Below, one piece after another: positions 1 through 8,093 of a stretch of 15,947 bases of DNA; within the stretch, counting starts at the first letter, position 1, and each line of letters starts with the position of its first letter. Source of the DNA: Aquificaceae bacterium (GTDB lineage: Bacteria; Aquificota; Aquificia; Aquificales; Aquificaceae); assembly GCA_025057245.1 (NCBI GenBank), contig JANWYC010000007.1:1-15947 (forward strand). Direction: 5' to 3'. The notes beneath the pieces are model-generated. The model made no database searches. It saw only the letters and a list, made by a program, of their open reading frames with translations, and had not been told where the DNA came from. The translations under genes and the position numbers were made by a program.

Positions 1-711
1 TACTTCAGCTGGGTTCACGAGCTTTTCAGGTTTATGGTTCAGCCACTTTTTGAGCTTAAGGGTGTCGTCCAAGAGACCACAAAACAGGCGCTGACTACTT
101 ACGTCTTTCTGAAGGGAGTAAGCGAGGAAAACCAACTATTAAAGAGGGAGCTGGAAGGTTGTGCTCTCTACAGGTCTCAACTTCAACGCTGTGAGGAGAA
201 CCTCCTTCAAATCAGCAGGCTGTTAGACCTACACCAGCAGGTGGAATACTACTCCGTAACATACGCCAGCGTAATAGCCTACGACCCGTCTGGTAAGGAT
301 AACTTTATAATCATAGACAGAGGACAAGGGGATAGTTTGCAAGAGGGGATGCTCGTATTCTACGGCGATAGTTTGTTGGGTATGGTGGAAAAGGTTTACG
401 GTGGCTCTTCTCGGGTTAGAACGGTATTCTCTCAGGAGTTTTCCATAAGCGCCCTTTCTGGCGATAAGGCTTACATATACAAAGGTGGATATCCCTACGG
501 CTCTCTTCTCCATGTAAACCTTGAGGACACGCTGAAGGAAGGGGACATGGTCTATTTAAGAGTGCCGGGCAAAAGCTTTCCCAAGCTTACCATAGGCAGT
601 GTTAAAAGCGTATCTCAGGAGAGCAGCGGCTTTTTCAAGAGCGTGCAGGTGAGCCCTGCGGTGGATGTAAGAAGGGTATCCCTCTGCATAGTTATAAAGG
701 AGAAGCTATGA
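1..711 (+). CDS. mreC: Rod shape-determining protein MreC (5' partial)
   Basis: MreC is the bitopic periplasmic scaffold linking MreB, MreD and PBP2 in the elongasome that directs lateral wall synthesis. The reading frame is open from the first base, so the gene starts upstream. The cytoplasmic N-terminus and transmembrane helix expected of the family are missing because of the window edge, and the ATG at 34 is probably internal. Visible are a heptad-like coiled coil (about residues 45-75 of the visible part, around EENQLLKREL) and then the beta-rich MreC domain. That domain includes a glycine-rich turn with EGMLVFYGDSLLGMVEKV and the late KSFPKLTIGSVKSV segment, matching the family pattern of FP-x-G-x-IGxV. 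The stop overlaps the mreD start (ATGA). Order mreC-mreD-mrdA is the classic elongasome order, so mreB is probably just outside the window. Confidence 0.93.
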   Translation, partial: YFSWVHELFRFMVQPLFELKGVVQETTKQALTTYVFLKGVSEENQLLKRELEGCALYRSQLQRCEENLLQISRLLDLHQQVEYYSVTYASVIAYDPSGKDNFIIIDRGQGDSLQEGMLVFYGDSLLGMVEKVYGGSSRVRTVFSQEFSISALSGDKAYIYKGGYPYGSLLHVNLEDTLKEGDMVYLRVPGKSFPKLTIGSVKSVSQESSGFFKSVQVSPAVDVRRVSLCIVIKEKL

Positions 712-1151
712 CCTTTTACCTTGTAGCCTTCTTGCTCGCTTACTTTCAGAGCTCCGTGCTTTTTGCCTTCTTTCAGAGTTCACTCTTTGCACCCAACATG
801 GTGCTGGCATACCTGTTCTTAGAACTTATGAAAGAGGAAGGATACGGTCTTAAAAAGGCATTAGCTTCTGGTCTTTTTCTTGACATCCTTCAGGACTCTC
901 TGGGGCTACACCTTTTTGCAAACACCCTCCTTGCCCTGCTGGTAAACCTTCTAAAGGAAAGGCTTGACTTTCCGAGCAGGCTCTCCATAACACTTCTATA
1001 CGGAGCTATGGCTCTTGGGGAGAGGCTCATAACCTTCTTTATTTTCAGGTTAAAATACTATACGGAGTTTAGCCTTTGGCTTACCCTTGTTGGGTTTTTT
1101 GTGGAGATGCTGTTCTTCCTCACCATTTTACGGCGGTATTTCAGAGAGTAG
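708..1151 (+). CDS. mreD: Rod shape-determining protein MreD
   Basis: This is a 147-residue, very hydrophobic protein with about five predicted membrane helices, a usual size and topology for MreD. MreD is the inner-membrane partner that ties MreC to PBP2 in the elongation complex. Sequence conservation in MreD is low, so the call rests on length, helices and position between mreC and mrdA. A good AAGGAG ribosome site lies a few bases before the ATG, inside the end of mreC. The ATGA overlap with mreC suggests translational coupling. The stop is 3 bases before mrdA. Confidence 0.9.
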   Translation: MTFYLVAFLLAYFQSSVLFAFFQSSLFAPNMVLAYLFLELMKEEGYGLKKALASGLFLDILQDSLGLHLFANTLLALLVNLLKERLDFPSRLSITLLYGAMALGERLITFFIFRLKYYTEFSLWLTLVGFFVEMLFFLTILRRYFRE

Positions 1152-1154
1152 GCT

Positions 1155-2921
1155 ATGAACAGAAGGCGCTTGCTCTTCCTGATGTTTGTTGGCTTGTTTG
1201 CATACCTACTGGTGCTTTTCAGGCTTTTATACCTGCAGTTATACAAGGGTAAACACTACAAAGAGTTAGCTCAGAAGAACTACGTAAGGAAGAGAATCAT
1301 ATACCCTCAACGGGGCGATATTTTAGACAGAAGAGGTGAAAAGTTAGCCTACGACGTGCCTAAATACACGCTCATGTTAGACCATCAGAAACTGCAAGAG
1401 GTGGGCGACCTTACAGAGGTTCTTAACAGCCTTAAGGAGCTATTTGGTCTTGAGCTGGCCCCTGAGAGTCTGAAAAGGAGGAAGGCGGTGGACCCAATTC
1501 CTCTTTTGGAGCTCAAAACCCAGCAGGACATAGACAAGTTTTACAACCATAGCTACAAACTGCCGGGCGTTTTCATAAACACCATACCCAGCAGAACTTA
1601 TCCACAGGGCGAGGTGTGCGCCCATGTGGTAGGCTATACCGCGCATCCTACAGAAACTCACATGCGTGAGTATGGAGAGAGGATAGGACCTCAAAGCTTG
1701 GTGGGTGTGTATGCCTTAGAGAAGACGCTTGACCAAGAGCTCTTGGGAAAAGTGGGTGCGGAGGAGGTTAGCGTGAACGCAGTGGGTCGCGTTCTTGGAA
1801 AAATCGGCTACGTAGAACCCCAAAAGGGAAACACGATGATGATTACCATAGACTTGAGAATTCAGAAAATAGCATACGAGGTCTTTAAAAACTCTGGTCA
1901 TAAGGCTGGAGCGGTTCTTATCTTGAATGCGAGAACCGGGGAAGTGCTTGCCATGGTAAGCTATCCTTCCTTTGAACCAAATAAAATACAAGAACTTTGG
2001 GAGGAATACAGCAAGGATGTTTACAAGCCTCTTTTCAACAGAGTAACCCAGGCAAGGTATCCACCCGCTTCCGTTATAAAGTCCGCTCTCGGTATAGCTC
2101 TTTTAGAGGAGGGCGTCTCTCCTATAGAGGGTGTGGTGTGTAGTGGTAAGCTCAAAGTGGGCAAGAGGGACTTTTTCTGCTGGAACAGGTCTGGACACGG
2201 CTGGGTAAACCTACACAAGGCTATAAAAGACTCCTGCGACGTATACTTTTATCACTACGGCTACTATAGGCTCGGTGCCAGAGGTATAGAGAAGGCTCTT
2301 AGACAGTTCTCTTACGGCGAGGACATACCCTTTGACCTACCCATGGTAAAGGGCTTTTTGCCAACCCCAGAGTGGAAAAGGACTAAGCTAAAAGAACAGT
2401 GGTACGGCGGGGATACGGTTAACATGTCCATAGGTCAAGGCTTTATGAGGTCCACCCTTTTTGAACAGACGCTTATGATGATGTGTATAGCCAACGACGG
2501 CGTAATATACAAGCCCATACTGGTGAAGGAAAAGAGGGACGCGCAGGGTAATGTTATCTGGAGGGCGCAGAGAAGCGTTCACAAAGTAGTCAAGGCAAAG
2601 CCGGGGCATTTTGCCATGGTGAGAGAGGCTCTCAGAGATGTGGTAAGGGCTGGAACTGCGGTCTCCGCCAACTCAAGGATAGTGGAGCTGGCGGGTAAGA
2701 CTGGCACCGCTCAAGTGTCTGCCCTTAGCGCGGTAAGAAAGCACCTGCCTTACCACTTAAGAGACCACGCTTGGTTTGTGGGTTTTGCACCCTACAGAGA
2801 CCCGCTTTTTGTAATAGGCGTGATAGTGGAGCACGGTGGGTCTGGTGGTGCGGTGGCGGCGCCCATAGCAAGACGGATACTTGAGAGAATATACATGGAA
2901 GGCATAGACAAGGAGTTGTAA
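1155..2921 (+). CDS. mrdA: Penicillin-binding protein 2, transpeptidase of the elongasome
   Basis: This 588-residue class B PBP cross-links peptidoglycan during cell elongation, usually partnered with the glycosyltransferase RodA. An N-terminal membrane anchor (about residues 5-27) is followed by the PBP dimerisation segment containing RGDILDRRG (about 54-62). The transpeptidase domain has all three catalytic motifs: S306-V-I-K309 with the acylated serine, S360-C-D362 (PBP2 proteins commonly have SxD rather than SxN), and K515-T-G517. Length fits the family. The gene lies 3 bases after mreD and 1 base before murD. The rodA gene often found after mrdA is not here; murD takes its place. Confidence 0.95.
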   Translation: MNRRRLLFLMFVGLFAYLLVLFRLLYLQLYKGKHYKELAQKNYVRKRIIYPQRGDILDRRGEKLAYDVPKYTLMLDHQKLQEVGDLTEVLNSLKELFGLELAPESLKRRKAVDPIPLLELKTQQDIDKFYNHSYKLPGVFINTIPSRTYPQGEVCAHVVGYTAHPTETHMREYGERIGPQSLVGVYALEKTLDQELLGKVGAEEVSVNAVGRVLGKIGYVEPQKGNTMMITIDLRIQKIAYEVFKNSGHKAGAVLILNARTGEVLAMVSYPSFEPNKIQELWEEYSKDVYKPLFNRVTQARYPPASVIKSALGIALLEEGVSPIEGVVCSGKLKVGKRDFFCWNRSGHGWVNLHKAIKDSCDVYFYHYGYYRLGARGIEKALRQFSYGEDIPFDLPMVKGFLPTPEWKRTKLKEQWYGGDTVNMSIGQGFMRSTLFEQTLMMMCIANDGVIYKPILVKEKRDAQGNVIWRAQRSVHKVVKAKPGHFAMVREALRDVVRAGTAVSANSRIVELAGKTGTAQVSALSAVRKHLPYHLRDHAWFVGFAPYRDPLFVIGVIVEHGGSGGAVAAPIARRILERIYMEGIDKEL

Positions 2922-2922
2922 G

Positions 2923-4188
2923 ATGAAGAGAGTTCTTGTCTGGGGTCTTGGTATAAGCGGTCGGTGGGCGGTAGAGCTCCTAAAGTCGAAGGGTTTTGAA
3001 GTTTACGCAGGGGACGATGCTAAAGGTGATAACCCTTTAGAGTATCTTGACGCGGTGGACTCTGTAGTGCTATCACCTGGCATACCCCCAAGGCATCCCT
3101 TGTGGAAGGAGACGGAGAAAAGAGGGCTTGAGGTGATAGGAGAGTTGGAGCTGGCTTGGAGATTCTTTAACGGCAAGGCTATAGCCATCACGGGCACTGA
3201 CGGCAAGTCTACCACCACAAGGCTTACTTACCTGATGCTTAAAGCCTACCACGAGAATGTGCAAGAGGGCGGAAACATAGGCACACCCTTTTCACAGATA
3301 GTCATGAAGAACCCATCTTCACTGGTCGTGCTTGAGGTCTCTTCCTTTCAGGGAAAGACTCTAAAGACCTTTAGACCTCATATAGGCGCCTTTTTAAACT
3401 TTTCAGAGGACCATCTGGACTGGCACGAAAGTCTTGAGGATTACCTGTGGAGCAAGAGGAACATATTCTCAAGGCAGGGAGAGGGGGACTTTCTCCTTCT
3501 GAACGCACTGCAAGAGAGTGTAAGGGAAAGCTACACCGCAGGTAGGAAGCTATACCTTTTGGAAGATGGTTCTGACGGATACATAAAGTCCGGTAGAGCT
3601 TACTTTTTAGGTGAAGAGCTGTTTCGTGTGGAAGGGCTAAAGATAAAGGGAAAACATAACTGGCACAACGCCCTGTTTGCATCCGCCATGGCAAGGTTAA
3701 TGGGAGTGCCTACTGAAGTTATAAGGGATGTGCTTTACAACTTTAGTGGACTGCCTTACAGGCTTGAGTATATGGGTAGCTACGCAGGTGTTGAGGTTTA
3801 CAACGACTCCAAATCTACGACCGTCAACTCGCTTACGTCCGCCTTGGAGAGCTTTGAAAAGGGCAGGGTTATTCTCATAGTGGGTGGCAGAGACAAAGGT
3901 GGTAACTTTGAGGACGTAAAGGCTCTGGTAAAGGAGAAGACAAAAGCCTGCTTTCTCATAGGAGAGGCAAGGGAAAGGATTGCTAAAGCTTGGCAGGGAT
4001 GTCAGGTTTACATCGCAAACAGCCTTGAGGAGGCGGTAAGGAACGCCTTTAGCGTGGCAAAACCCGGGGATGTGGTCCTTTTCTCCCCAGCCTGCGCCTC
4101 CTTTGACATGTTCAGAGACTACAGAGAGAGAGGTGAGAAGTTTAAGGAGCTGGTTCTTAGCTTGGCACAACCTTCTGCGGAGTGTTAG
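2923..4188 (+). CDS. murD: UDP-N-acetylmuramoyl-L-alanine--D-glutamate ligase
   Basis: MurD is the cytoplasmic ATP-dependent ligase that adds D-glutamate to UDP-MurNAc-L-Ala in peptidoglycan precursor synthesis. The 421-residue protein begins with a nucleotide-binding fold, GLGISG at residues 8-13. It has the Mur-ligase P-loop TGTDGKSTT at about 90-98 (Lys95), the central NFSEDHLDWH motif, then NDSKSTTVNS, VGGRDKGGNF and the C-terminal FSPACASFDMFRDYRERG, all typical of MurD. An AAGGAG site overlaps the end of mrdA and the start is 1 base after the mrdA stop, so the two are almost certainly co-transcribed. Pairing murD with the elongasome rather than a division (dcw) cluster suggests rearranged gene order. 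No convincing terminator follows. Confidence 0.96.
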   Translation: MKRVLVWGLGISGRWAVELLKSKGFEVYAGDDAKGDNPLEYLDAVDSVVLSPGIPPRHPLWKETEKRGLEVIGELELAWRFFNGKAIAITGTDGKSTTTRLTYLMLKAYHENVQEGGNIGTPFSQIVMKNPSSLVVLEVSSFQGKTLKTFRPHIGAFLNFSEDHLDWHESLEDYLWSKRNIFSRQGEGDFLLLNALQESVRESYTAGRKLYLLEDGSDGYIKSGRAYFLGEELFRVEGLKIKGKHNWHNALFASAMARLMGVPTEVIRDVLYNFSGLPYRLEYMGSYAGVEVYNDSKSTTVNSLTSALESFEKGRVILIVGGRDKGGNFEDVKALVKEKTKACFLIGEARERIAKAWQGCQVYIANSLEEAVRNAFSVAKPGDVVLFSPACASFDMFRDYRERGEKFKELVLSLAQPSAEC

Positions 4189-4246
4189 CTCAAGCTAAGC
4201 TACATGTAGTCTCTCACCGAAAAGCGATATAAGGTTCTAAAGAGCG

Positions 4247-4277
4247 TATAATTATATAATTAAACCCTTAAGGAGGT
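4247..4277 (+). promoter_or_regulatory. Putative -10 box and strong ribosome site before the disulfide oxidoreductase
   Basis: TATAAT stands at 4247-4252, with a second TATAAT at 4255-4260, in an A/T-rich stretch between murD and the next gene. No good -35 is seen at 16-18 bases. An extended Shine-Dalgarno, AAGGAGGT at 4270-4277, is complementary to the 16S rRNA 3' end and sits 5 bases before the ATG at 4283. Unlike several other first genes here, this one would have a leader of about 20-25 bases. Confidence 0.45.
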
Positions 4278-4282
4278 AAGGT

Positions 4283-4957
4283 ATGCTCTTGAACTTGGAG
4301 GTTAGAAGCCAGCTTAGAGACATTTTTTCAAAGGAGATGAAAGAGCCAGTAAATCTAAAACTTTTTACGCAAGCTATAGGGTGTGAAACCTGTGGCGTAG
4401 CGGAGGATTTGCTTAAGGAACTGGTGAACATAGAACCCGAGAAGATAAAGCTGGAGGTTTACTCACCCGTATTAGACAAGGAAGTCAGTCAGAAATACGG
4501 AATAGAGAGAGTGCCCACCTTGGTAATAGAAGGTGATAGGGATTACGGCATAAGGTATCTGGGATTGCCTGCGGGTCTTGAATTTACCACGTTGGTTCAA
4601 GGTGTGGTGCAGGTATCAAAAAGAGAACCAAAACTCTCAGATAAAACCATAGAACTTCTAAAAACCATAGATATACCCATGGAAATTATGGTGTTTGTCA
4701 CCACTTCTTGTGGATACTGTCCTGCCGCAGCCATAACTGCTATGAACTTTGCCATAGCAAGCGACAACATAAGGGCTAGCATAGTGGATGCCAGCGAGAA
4801 CACGGACCTGGCTCAAATATATCAAGTGGTAGGCGTGCCGAAGATAGTTATAAACAAAGGCGTGGCGGAGTTCGTGGGTGCACAGCCTGAAAACAGCTTC
4901 CTCGGATACGTAATGTCCGCTTACGAAAAGCTCAAGAGAGAAAATGGACAGGCTTGA
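4283..4957 (+). CDS. Protein disulfide oxidoreductase (PDO, double thioredoxin fold)
   Basis: This is a 224-residue glutaredoxin-like protein of two fused thioredoxin-fold units, each with its own redox motif: C34-E-T-C37 in the N-terminal unit and C143-G-Y-C146 in the C-terminal one. Cis-proline signatures (RVPTL and GVPKI) follow each active site. Such PDOs are characteristic of archaea and thermophilic bacteria, Aquifex included, where they make, reduce or isomerise disulfides in cytoplasmic proteins. There is no signal peptide, consistent with cytoplasmic location. It probably receives electrons from a thioredoxin reductase encoded elsewhere. It leads an operon, and its last 14 bases overlap the TPR gene. 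Confidence 0.93.
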   Translation: MLLNLEVRSQLRDIFSKEMKEPVNLKLFTQAIGCETCGVAEDLLKELVNIEPEKIKLEVYSPVLDKEVSQKYGIERVPTLVIEGDRDYGIRYLGLPAGLEFTTLVQGVVQVSKREPKLSDKTIELLKTIDIPMEIMVFVTTSCGYCPAAAITAMNFAIASDNIRASIVDASENTDLAQIYQVVGVPKIVINKGVAEFVGAQPENSFLGYVMSAYEKLKRENGQA

Positions 4958-5267
4958 ATACTTCAAAAGCCTTCTGGAAAAGGAGCCAGAAAATCCCACG
5001 CTTCACTACTCTCTGGCTTTGGAATACTTCAGACTAGGGGACTGCGAGAAGACCGTTCCGCATATGAAAAAATACCTTAGCCTCAAAGAAGACGAGGGTG
5101 CAGGCTACAGAGTTCTTGCAAAGTGCTACGAAGATGCAGGAGAATACCAAGAGGCTATAAAGGTTCTTGAAGAGGGCATACAAAAGGCTTTAAAATATAA
5201 TCATCCAAGTATGGCTGAGGAGTTTAGAGCGTGGATAGAACAGTTAAGGCACTTGCAGTCCTATTAA
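4944..5267 (+). CDS. Small TPR-repeat protein
   Basis: This is a 107-residue soluble protein with two to three tetratricopeptide repeats. The segments PENPTLHYSLALEYFRLGDC and EGAGYRVLAKCYEDAGEYQEAI show the alternating small and aromatic residues of TPR helices A and B, and a third helical pair closes the protein. TPR units bind partner proteins; the partner here is unknown. It has no signal peptide or membrane helix. The gene starts 14 bases inside the PDO gene and ends 37 bases inside the next, so the three are likely translated in coupled fashion. It resembles the short TPR proteins common in Aquificales. Confidence 0.8.
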   Translation: MDRLEYFKSLLEKEPENPTLHYSLALEYFRLGDCEKTVPHMKKYLSLKEDEGAGYRVLAKCYEDAGEYQEAIKVLEEGIQKALKYNHPSMAEEFRAWIEQLRHLQSY

Positions 5268-5992
5268 CCTTTTTCTCTCTTTCCTTAGCGGGTGAGCTGA
5301 AGGCGTGCTACAAGGCGTACCTTGGTTTCTTCCCTGTAGCGGAGACTTGCATAAGCTACAAAAGGGAGAACGCTAACCTAAAGGTGGAAAGCTACGCACG
5401 CACCATAAACGTGGGAAAGGTTGTAAGGAGGGTTTATAACAAAGGTTGGGCTATAGTGGAACTGCCAGATTTTAACCCAAAGCTCTTTTTCTATCATCAG
5501 GAAGAGGGGGAGTTTAAAAGGCGACAGGAATACAAGTTTGTGAATGGTAAGATAAAGGTTTTGGAAGTGCACTACGTAAATTTAAGCGAGGAAGTGGAGA
5601 GAAAGGAAGAGAAGGAATACGATTACAAGGGTTTTGTTGACCCATACACCGCAAGTCTTTTGCTATACAGGGAAAGCTCAAAGGTGGGCAGTGGAACTAT
5701 AAAGATGTTCTACGACGATAAGGAATACTGGCTACCATACGGCGTAAAGGGAAGGGAAAAGGTAAGCGTGCCCGCAGGAACCTTTACCACAAGAAAGGTG
5801 GAGGTTCATCCCAACGTGGAGACAAAGGGTCTTTTAAGACCTAAAGGCGTATGGTATATATGGGTGGATGAGGAGATGAACATACCCGTAAAGATCGAGC
5901 TAAAGTTCCAGATTGGTTCTGCGGTAGCCAAGCTTGAGAAGTTGGAGGGAAATAGAAAGCTATTTGAGGAGCTCCTAAGTGCAAAGAGGTAG
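5231..5992 (+). CDS. Exported DUF3108-like protein
   Basis: This 253-residue protein starts at GTG 5231, preceded by GAGGAG at 5217-5222, 8 bases away and inside the TPR gene. No later ATG, GTG or TTG precedes the signal peptide core. Residues 1-20 form a signal peptide with probable cleavage after SLA. The mature part is beta-rich and carries features I recall from the DUF3108 periplasmic family: an early GFFPVAET strand, VDPYTASLLLY, the VPAGTFTTRKVEV motif, and a late WVDEEMNIPVKIEL strand. Function of the family is not established. The mature protein has only two cysteines, C26 and C40, close together, which could form one disulfide. That is notable beside a disulfide oxidoreductase gene. 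It ends 3 bases from the convergent aroD stop. Confidence 0.8.
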   Translation: MDRTVKALAVLLTFFSLSLAGELKACYKAYLGFFPVAETCISYKRENANLKVESYARTINVGKVVRRVYNKGWAIVELPDFNPKLFFYHQEEGEFKRRQEYKFVNGKIKVLEVHYVNLSEEVERKEEKEYDYKGFVDPYTASLLLYRESSKVGSGTIKMFYDDKEYWLPYGVKGREKVSVPAGTFTTRKVEVHPNVETKGLLRPKGVWYIWVDEEMNIPVKIELKFQIGSAVAKLEKLEGNRKLFEELLSAKR

Positions 5993-5995
5993 AGT

Positions 5996-6652
5996 TTAGA
6001 AAAGTAGACTCCTTATTTTTACCAGCTCTTCAAGGCTTAGCTGTCCAGGTGCTACCGCATCACCCACGTAGGCGTAGCTGATTACAGAGCGAAACGCAAA
6101 ACCTACAACCCTCGATACCTTACCATAATCGCCCATGGCTATAAGCACCTTCTCTCCAGTATCCTCTGAGGATGCGCAGAGAAGCTTTGCCACGTCTTGG
6201 TAAGAGTTGGCTTTCACGGAGACCTTTACCAAGTCCGCTCCCTTGCTCCTTGCCTCTCTGAAGATTTCTCTTATGACCCACGCAGGGGGTGTTGCCTCAA
6301 AGTTGTGGTAGGAGATTATGAGCTTTTTACCGGAGGCTTTGACCGTGTCTCTTACTACGCTTAGTAGGTCAGTAGAGGAAAGTTCCACATCCGTATAGTC
6401 GCTATAAGGTGCGCAAGCCTTGAAAATCTCAAGCCTGTTCTCTACACGGCGACCACCTTCCCTTTCACTTCTCACGGTTAGAATGGTTTTCATGCCCTCC
6501 CTTTGAACCTTCTGGATGGCTACGAGAACCGCCTCGGGGTTTGGGTTTTCAAACAGGTCTACTCTAAGCTCTGTAACATCCGCACCCTTTTCTTTACAGA
6601 AGGCAAGGTTCTTGTCAAAATCCTTGTCTGAGAGTGGAACCGCTATAAGCAT
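5996..6652 (-). CDS. aroD: 3-dehydroquinate dehydratase, type I
   Basis: This 218-residue type I dehydroquinase converts 3-dehydroquinate to 3-dehydroshikimate in the shikimate pathway, using a Schiff-base lysine. The ELRVD strand (E29, R30), catalytic His116 in ISYHNF, Schiff-base Lys143 in DLVKVSV, the substrate-binding MGDYGKVSRV (Arg181) and the C-terminal APGQ loop are all visible. Length is slightly below the usual 220-250, a compact form common in thermophiles. The start lies 1 base after the argG stop, so the gene is the second of an argG-aroD operon that mixes arginine and aromatic synthesis. There is no space for a separate promoter or for a terminator before the convergent gene. 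Confidence 0.95.
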   Translation of the reverse strand: MLIAVPLSDKDFDKNLAFCKEKGADVTELRVDLFENPNPEAVLVAIQKVQREGMKTILTVRSEREGGRRVENRLEIFKACAPYSDYTDVELSSTDLLSVVRDTVKASGKKLIISYHNFEATPPAWVIREIFREARSKGADLVKVSVKANSYQDVAKLLCASSEDTGEKVLIAMGDYGKVSRVVGFAFRSVISYAYVGDAVAPGQLSLEELVKIRSLLF

Positions 6653-6653
6653 G

Positions 6654-7853
6654 TTAGCCTCTTCTTACCCTTCCTAAAACCCTTAGAGGTAAGCCGAAGA
6701 CCTGAGTAAAACTGGCGCCCGCCTTATGGTCAAAGGCATCTTTTTCAGAGTAAGTAGCCAAGTCTTCCACATACAGGCTTTTGGGAGAGCTCCTCCCTAC
6801 GACGCTAACTTTTCCCTTGTAGAGCTTAAGCCTAACTTTACCCTCCACCATTTTAGCAAGGCTGAGGTTAAAGGCATCCAGCGCAGACCTTAGAGGAGAA
6901 AACCACAAACCTTCGTAAACAACCTTTGCATACTCGTGGGGAATGTGAGTAAGGAAGTAGTGGAAGGTAAACCGGTCAAGAACCAAAGACAAGAGCTCTC
7001 TGTATGCTTGGTAAAGCACCGTAGCACCCGGAGCTTCGTAAACTTCCCTACTTTTTATACCTACAAGCCTGTTTTCCACCATATCTATGCGACCTACACC
7101 ATGCCTCCCTGCCACTTGGTTAAGTTCTAAAATAAGGTCGCTAAGCCTTTGAAAGTGTTTACCCTGAATGGCTACAGGCGTTCCCTCTTTAAACTCCACT
7201 TCCACGTACTCCGCCGTGTCTGGAGCTCTCTCAGGCGAGACAGTCCACTCAAAGGCATCCTCTGGAGGCTCTACCGCTGGGTCTTCCAGAGGTCCACACT
7301 CTATGGAAACACCCCACAGGTTTTTGTCTATGGAATAAGGTTTTTCCTTTGTGACTTTTACGGGTATTCGGTGCTTTAGGGCATACTCCACCTCCTCTTC
7401 CCTTGAACGGAACTCCCACTCCCTTACGGGTGCTAACACCTTGAGAGAAGGGTTAAGAGCCCACGTGGAAACTTCGAACCTCACTTGGTCGTTCCCCTTG
7501 CCGGTAGAACCATGAGCCACAAAGTCCGCACCCATCCTTTCTGCGTATTCTACTAACTTCTTAGCTATGAGAGGTCTTGAAAGGCTTGCGGTAAGAGGAT
7601 ACTTACCCTCATACAGAGCCAAAGCTCTGAGCGTAGGGAGACAGTATTCCTTAGCAAACTCCTCTTTTAGGTCCTCCACTATGGCCTCTACCGCACCCGA
7701 CGCTTTAGCCTTCTGAGGTATTTCAGAAAGCTCTTCACCTTGACCCACATCCGCAGTGTAGGTTATGACTTCATAACCCCTGTCCGTGAGCCACCTTACT
7801 ATTACAGAAGTATCAAGACCACCAGAGTAAGCAAGAATGACTTTTTTAGCCAT
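6654..7853 (-). CDS. argG: Argininosuccinate synthase
   Basis: This 399-residue enzyme joins citrulline and aspartate using ATP, the seventh step of arginine synthesis. The N-terminal PP-loop SGGLDTS (residues 10-16) binds ATP. HGSTGKGNDQVRFE and SIECGPLEDP are family signatures for nucleotide and substrate contacts. Length is exactly typical. No Shine-Dalgarno is seen before the ATG. Instead a perfect TATAAT ends 6 bases upstream, pointing to a leaderless transcript. The downstream partner gene for the same pathway, argH, is about 3 kb away on the other strand with its own promoter. Confidence 0.97.
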   Translation of the reverse strand: MAKKVILAYSGGLDTSVIVRWLTDRGYEVITYTADVGQGEELSEIPQKAKASGAVEAIVEDLKEEFAKEYCLPTLRALALYEGKYPLTASLSRPLIAKKLVEYAERMGADFVAHGSTGKGNDQVRFEVSTWALNPSLKVLAPVREWEFRSREEEVEYALKHRIPVKVTKEKPYSIDKNLWGVSIECGPLEDPAVEPPEDAFEWTVSPERAPDTAEYVEVEFKEGTPVAIQGKHFQRLSDLILELNQVAGRHGVGRIDMVENRLVGIKSREVYEAPGATVLYQAYRELLSLVLDRFTFHYFLTHIPHEYAKVVYEGLWFSPLRSALDAFNLSLAKMVEGKVRLKLYKGKVSVVGRSSPKSLYVEDLATYSEKDAFDHKAGASFTQVFGLPLRVLGRVRRG

Positions 7854-7859
7854 GCAAGT

Positions 7860-7865
7860 ATTATA
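7860..7865 (-). promoter_or_regulatory. argG -10 box (leaderless promoter)
   Basis: On the minus strand a perfect TATAAT ends 6 bases before the argG ATG, so transcription should begin at or within a base or two of the start codon. I see no good -35 at 16-18 bases. The preceding TTTATAC makes this A/T-rich. No ribosome site lies between, which agrees with leaderless translation. Confidence 0.55.
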
Positions 7866-8058
7866 GTATAAACCATAACCTCATGCAGAAAGCTCAAGGA
7901 AGTTTCTAAGACCTACAAAAACTCAAGCACCTCACAGCACTCTCACACGCACCTCTAAAAACCTCTCTCAGACTATCCATATGCTTCTCAAATCTTACAG
8001 AGCTATCTTAACTATGTGCAACGCCAACTTTTGTCTTCCTTAATGTATTTGCCCTTTT
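7866..8058. other. Non-coding, G-poor segment upstream of argG
   Basis: The first part of a 476-base gap between argG and metG. Bases 7890-7980 are markedly C/A-rich and G-poor on the plus strand (GAG/GGT-rich on the minus strand), with repeated GAGGTGC on the minus strand. A 24-codon minus-strand frame (7980-7906) with three cysteines exists but has little support as a gene. No tRNA, terminator or clear operator is seen. It could be a decayed gene or part of an argG regulatory region. Confidence 0.3.
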
Positions 8059-8087
8059 TTGCAATACGTTATGTATTATACTATAAT
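8059..8087 (+). promoter_or_regulatory. Promoter-like TTGCAA-N17-TATAAT with no coding gene downstream
   Basis: TTGCAA at 8059-8064 (four of six matches to TTGACA) is exactly 17 bases from a perfect TATAAT at 8082-8087. Transcription would start near 8094 and run rightward. No plausible open reading frame lies downstream on this strand, and metG is convergent. The promoter therefore suggests a small RNA. Confidence 0.5.
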
Positions 8088-8093
8088 TGTTAA

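Noticed and set aside
4185..4198. Palindrome TTAGCTCAAGCTAA at the end of murD as a terminator
   Set aside because: The loop is only two bases and no T-run follows.
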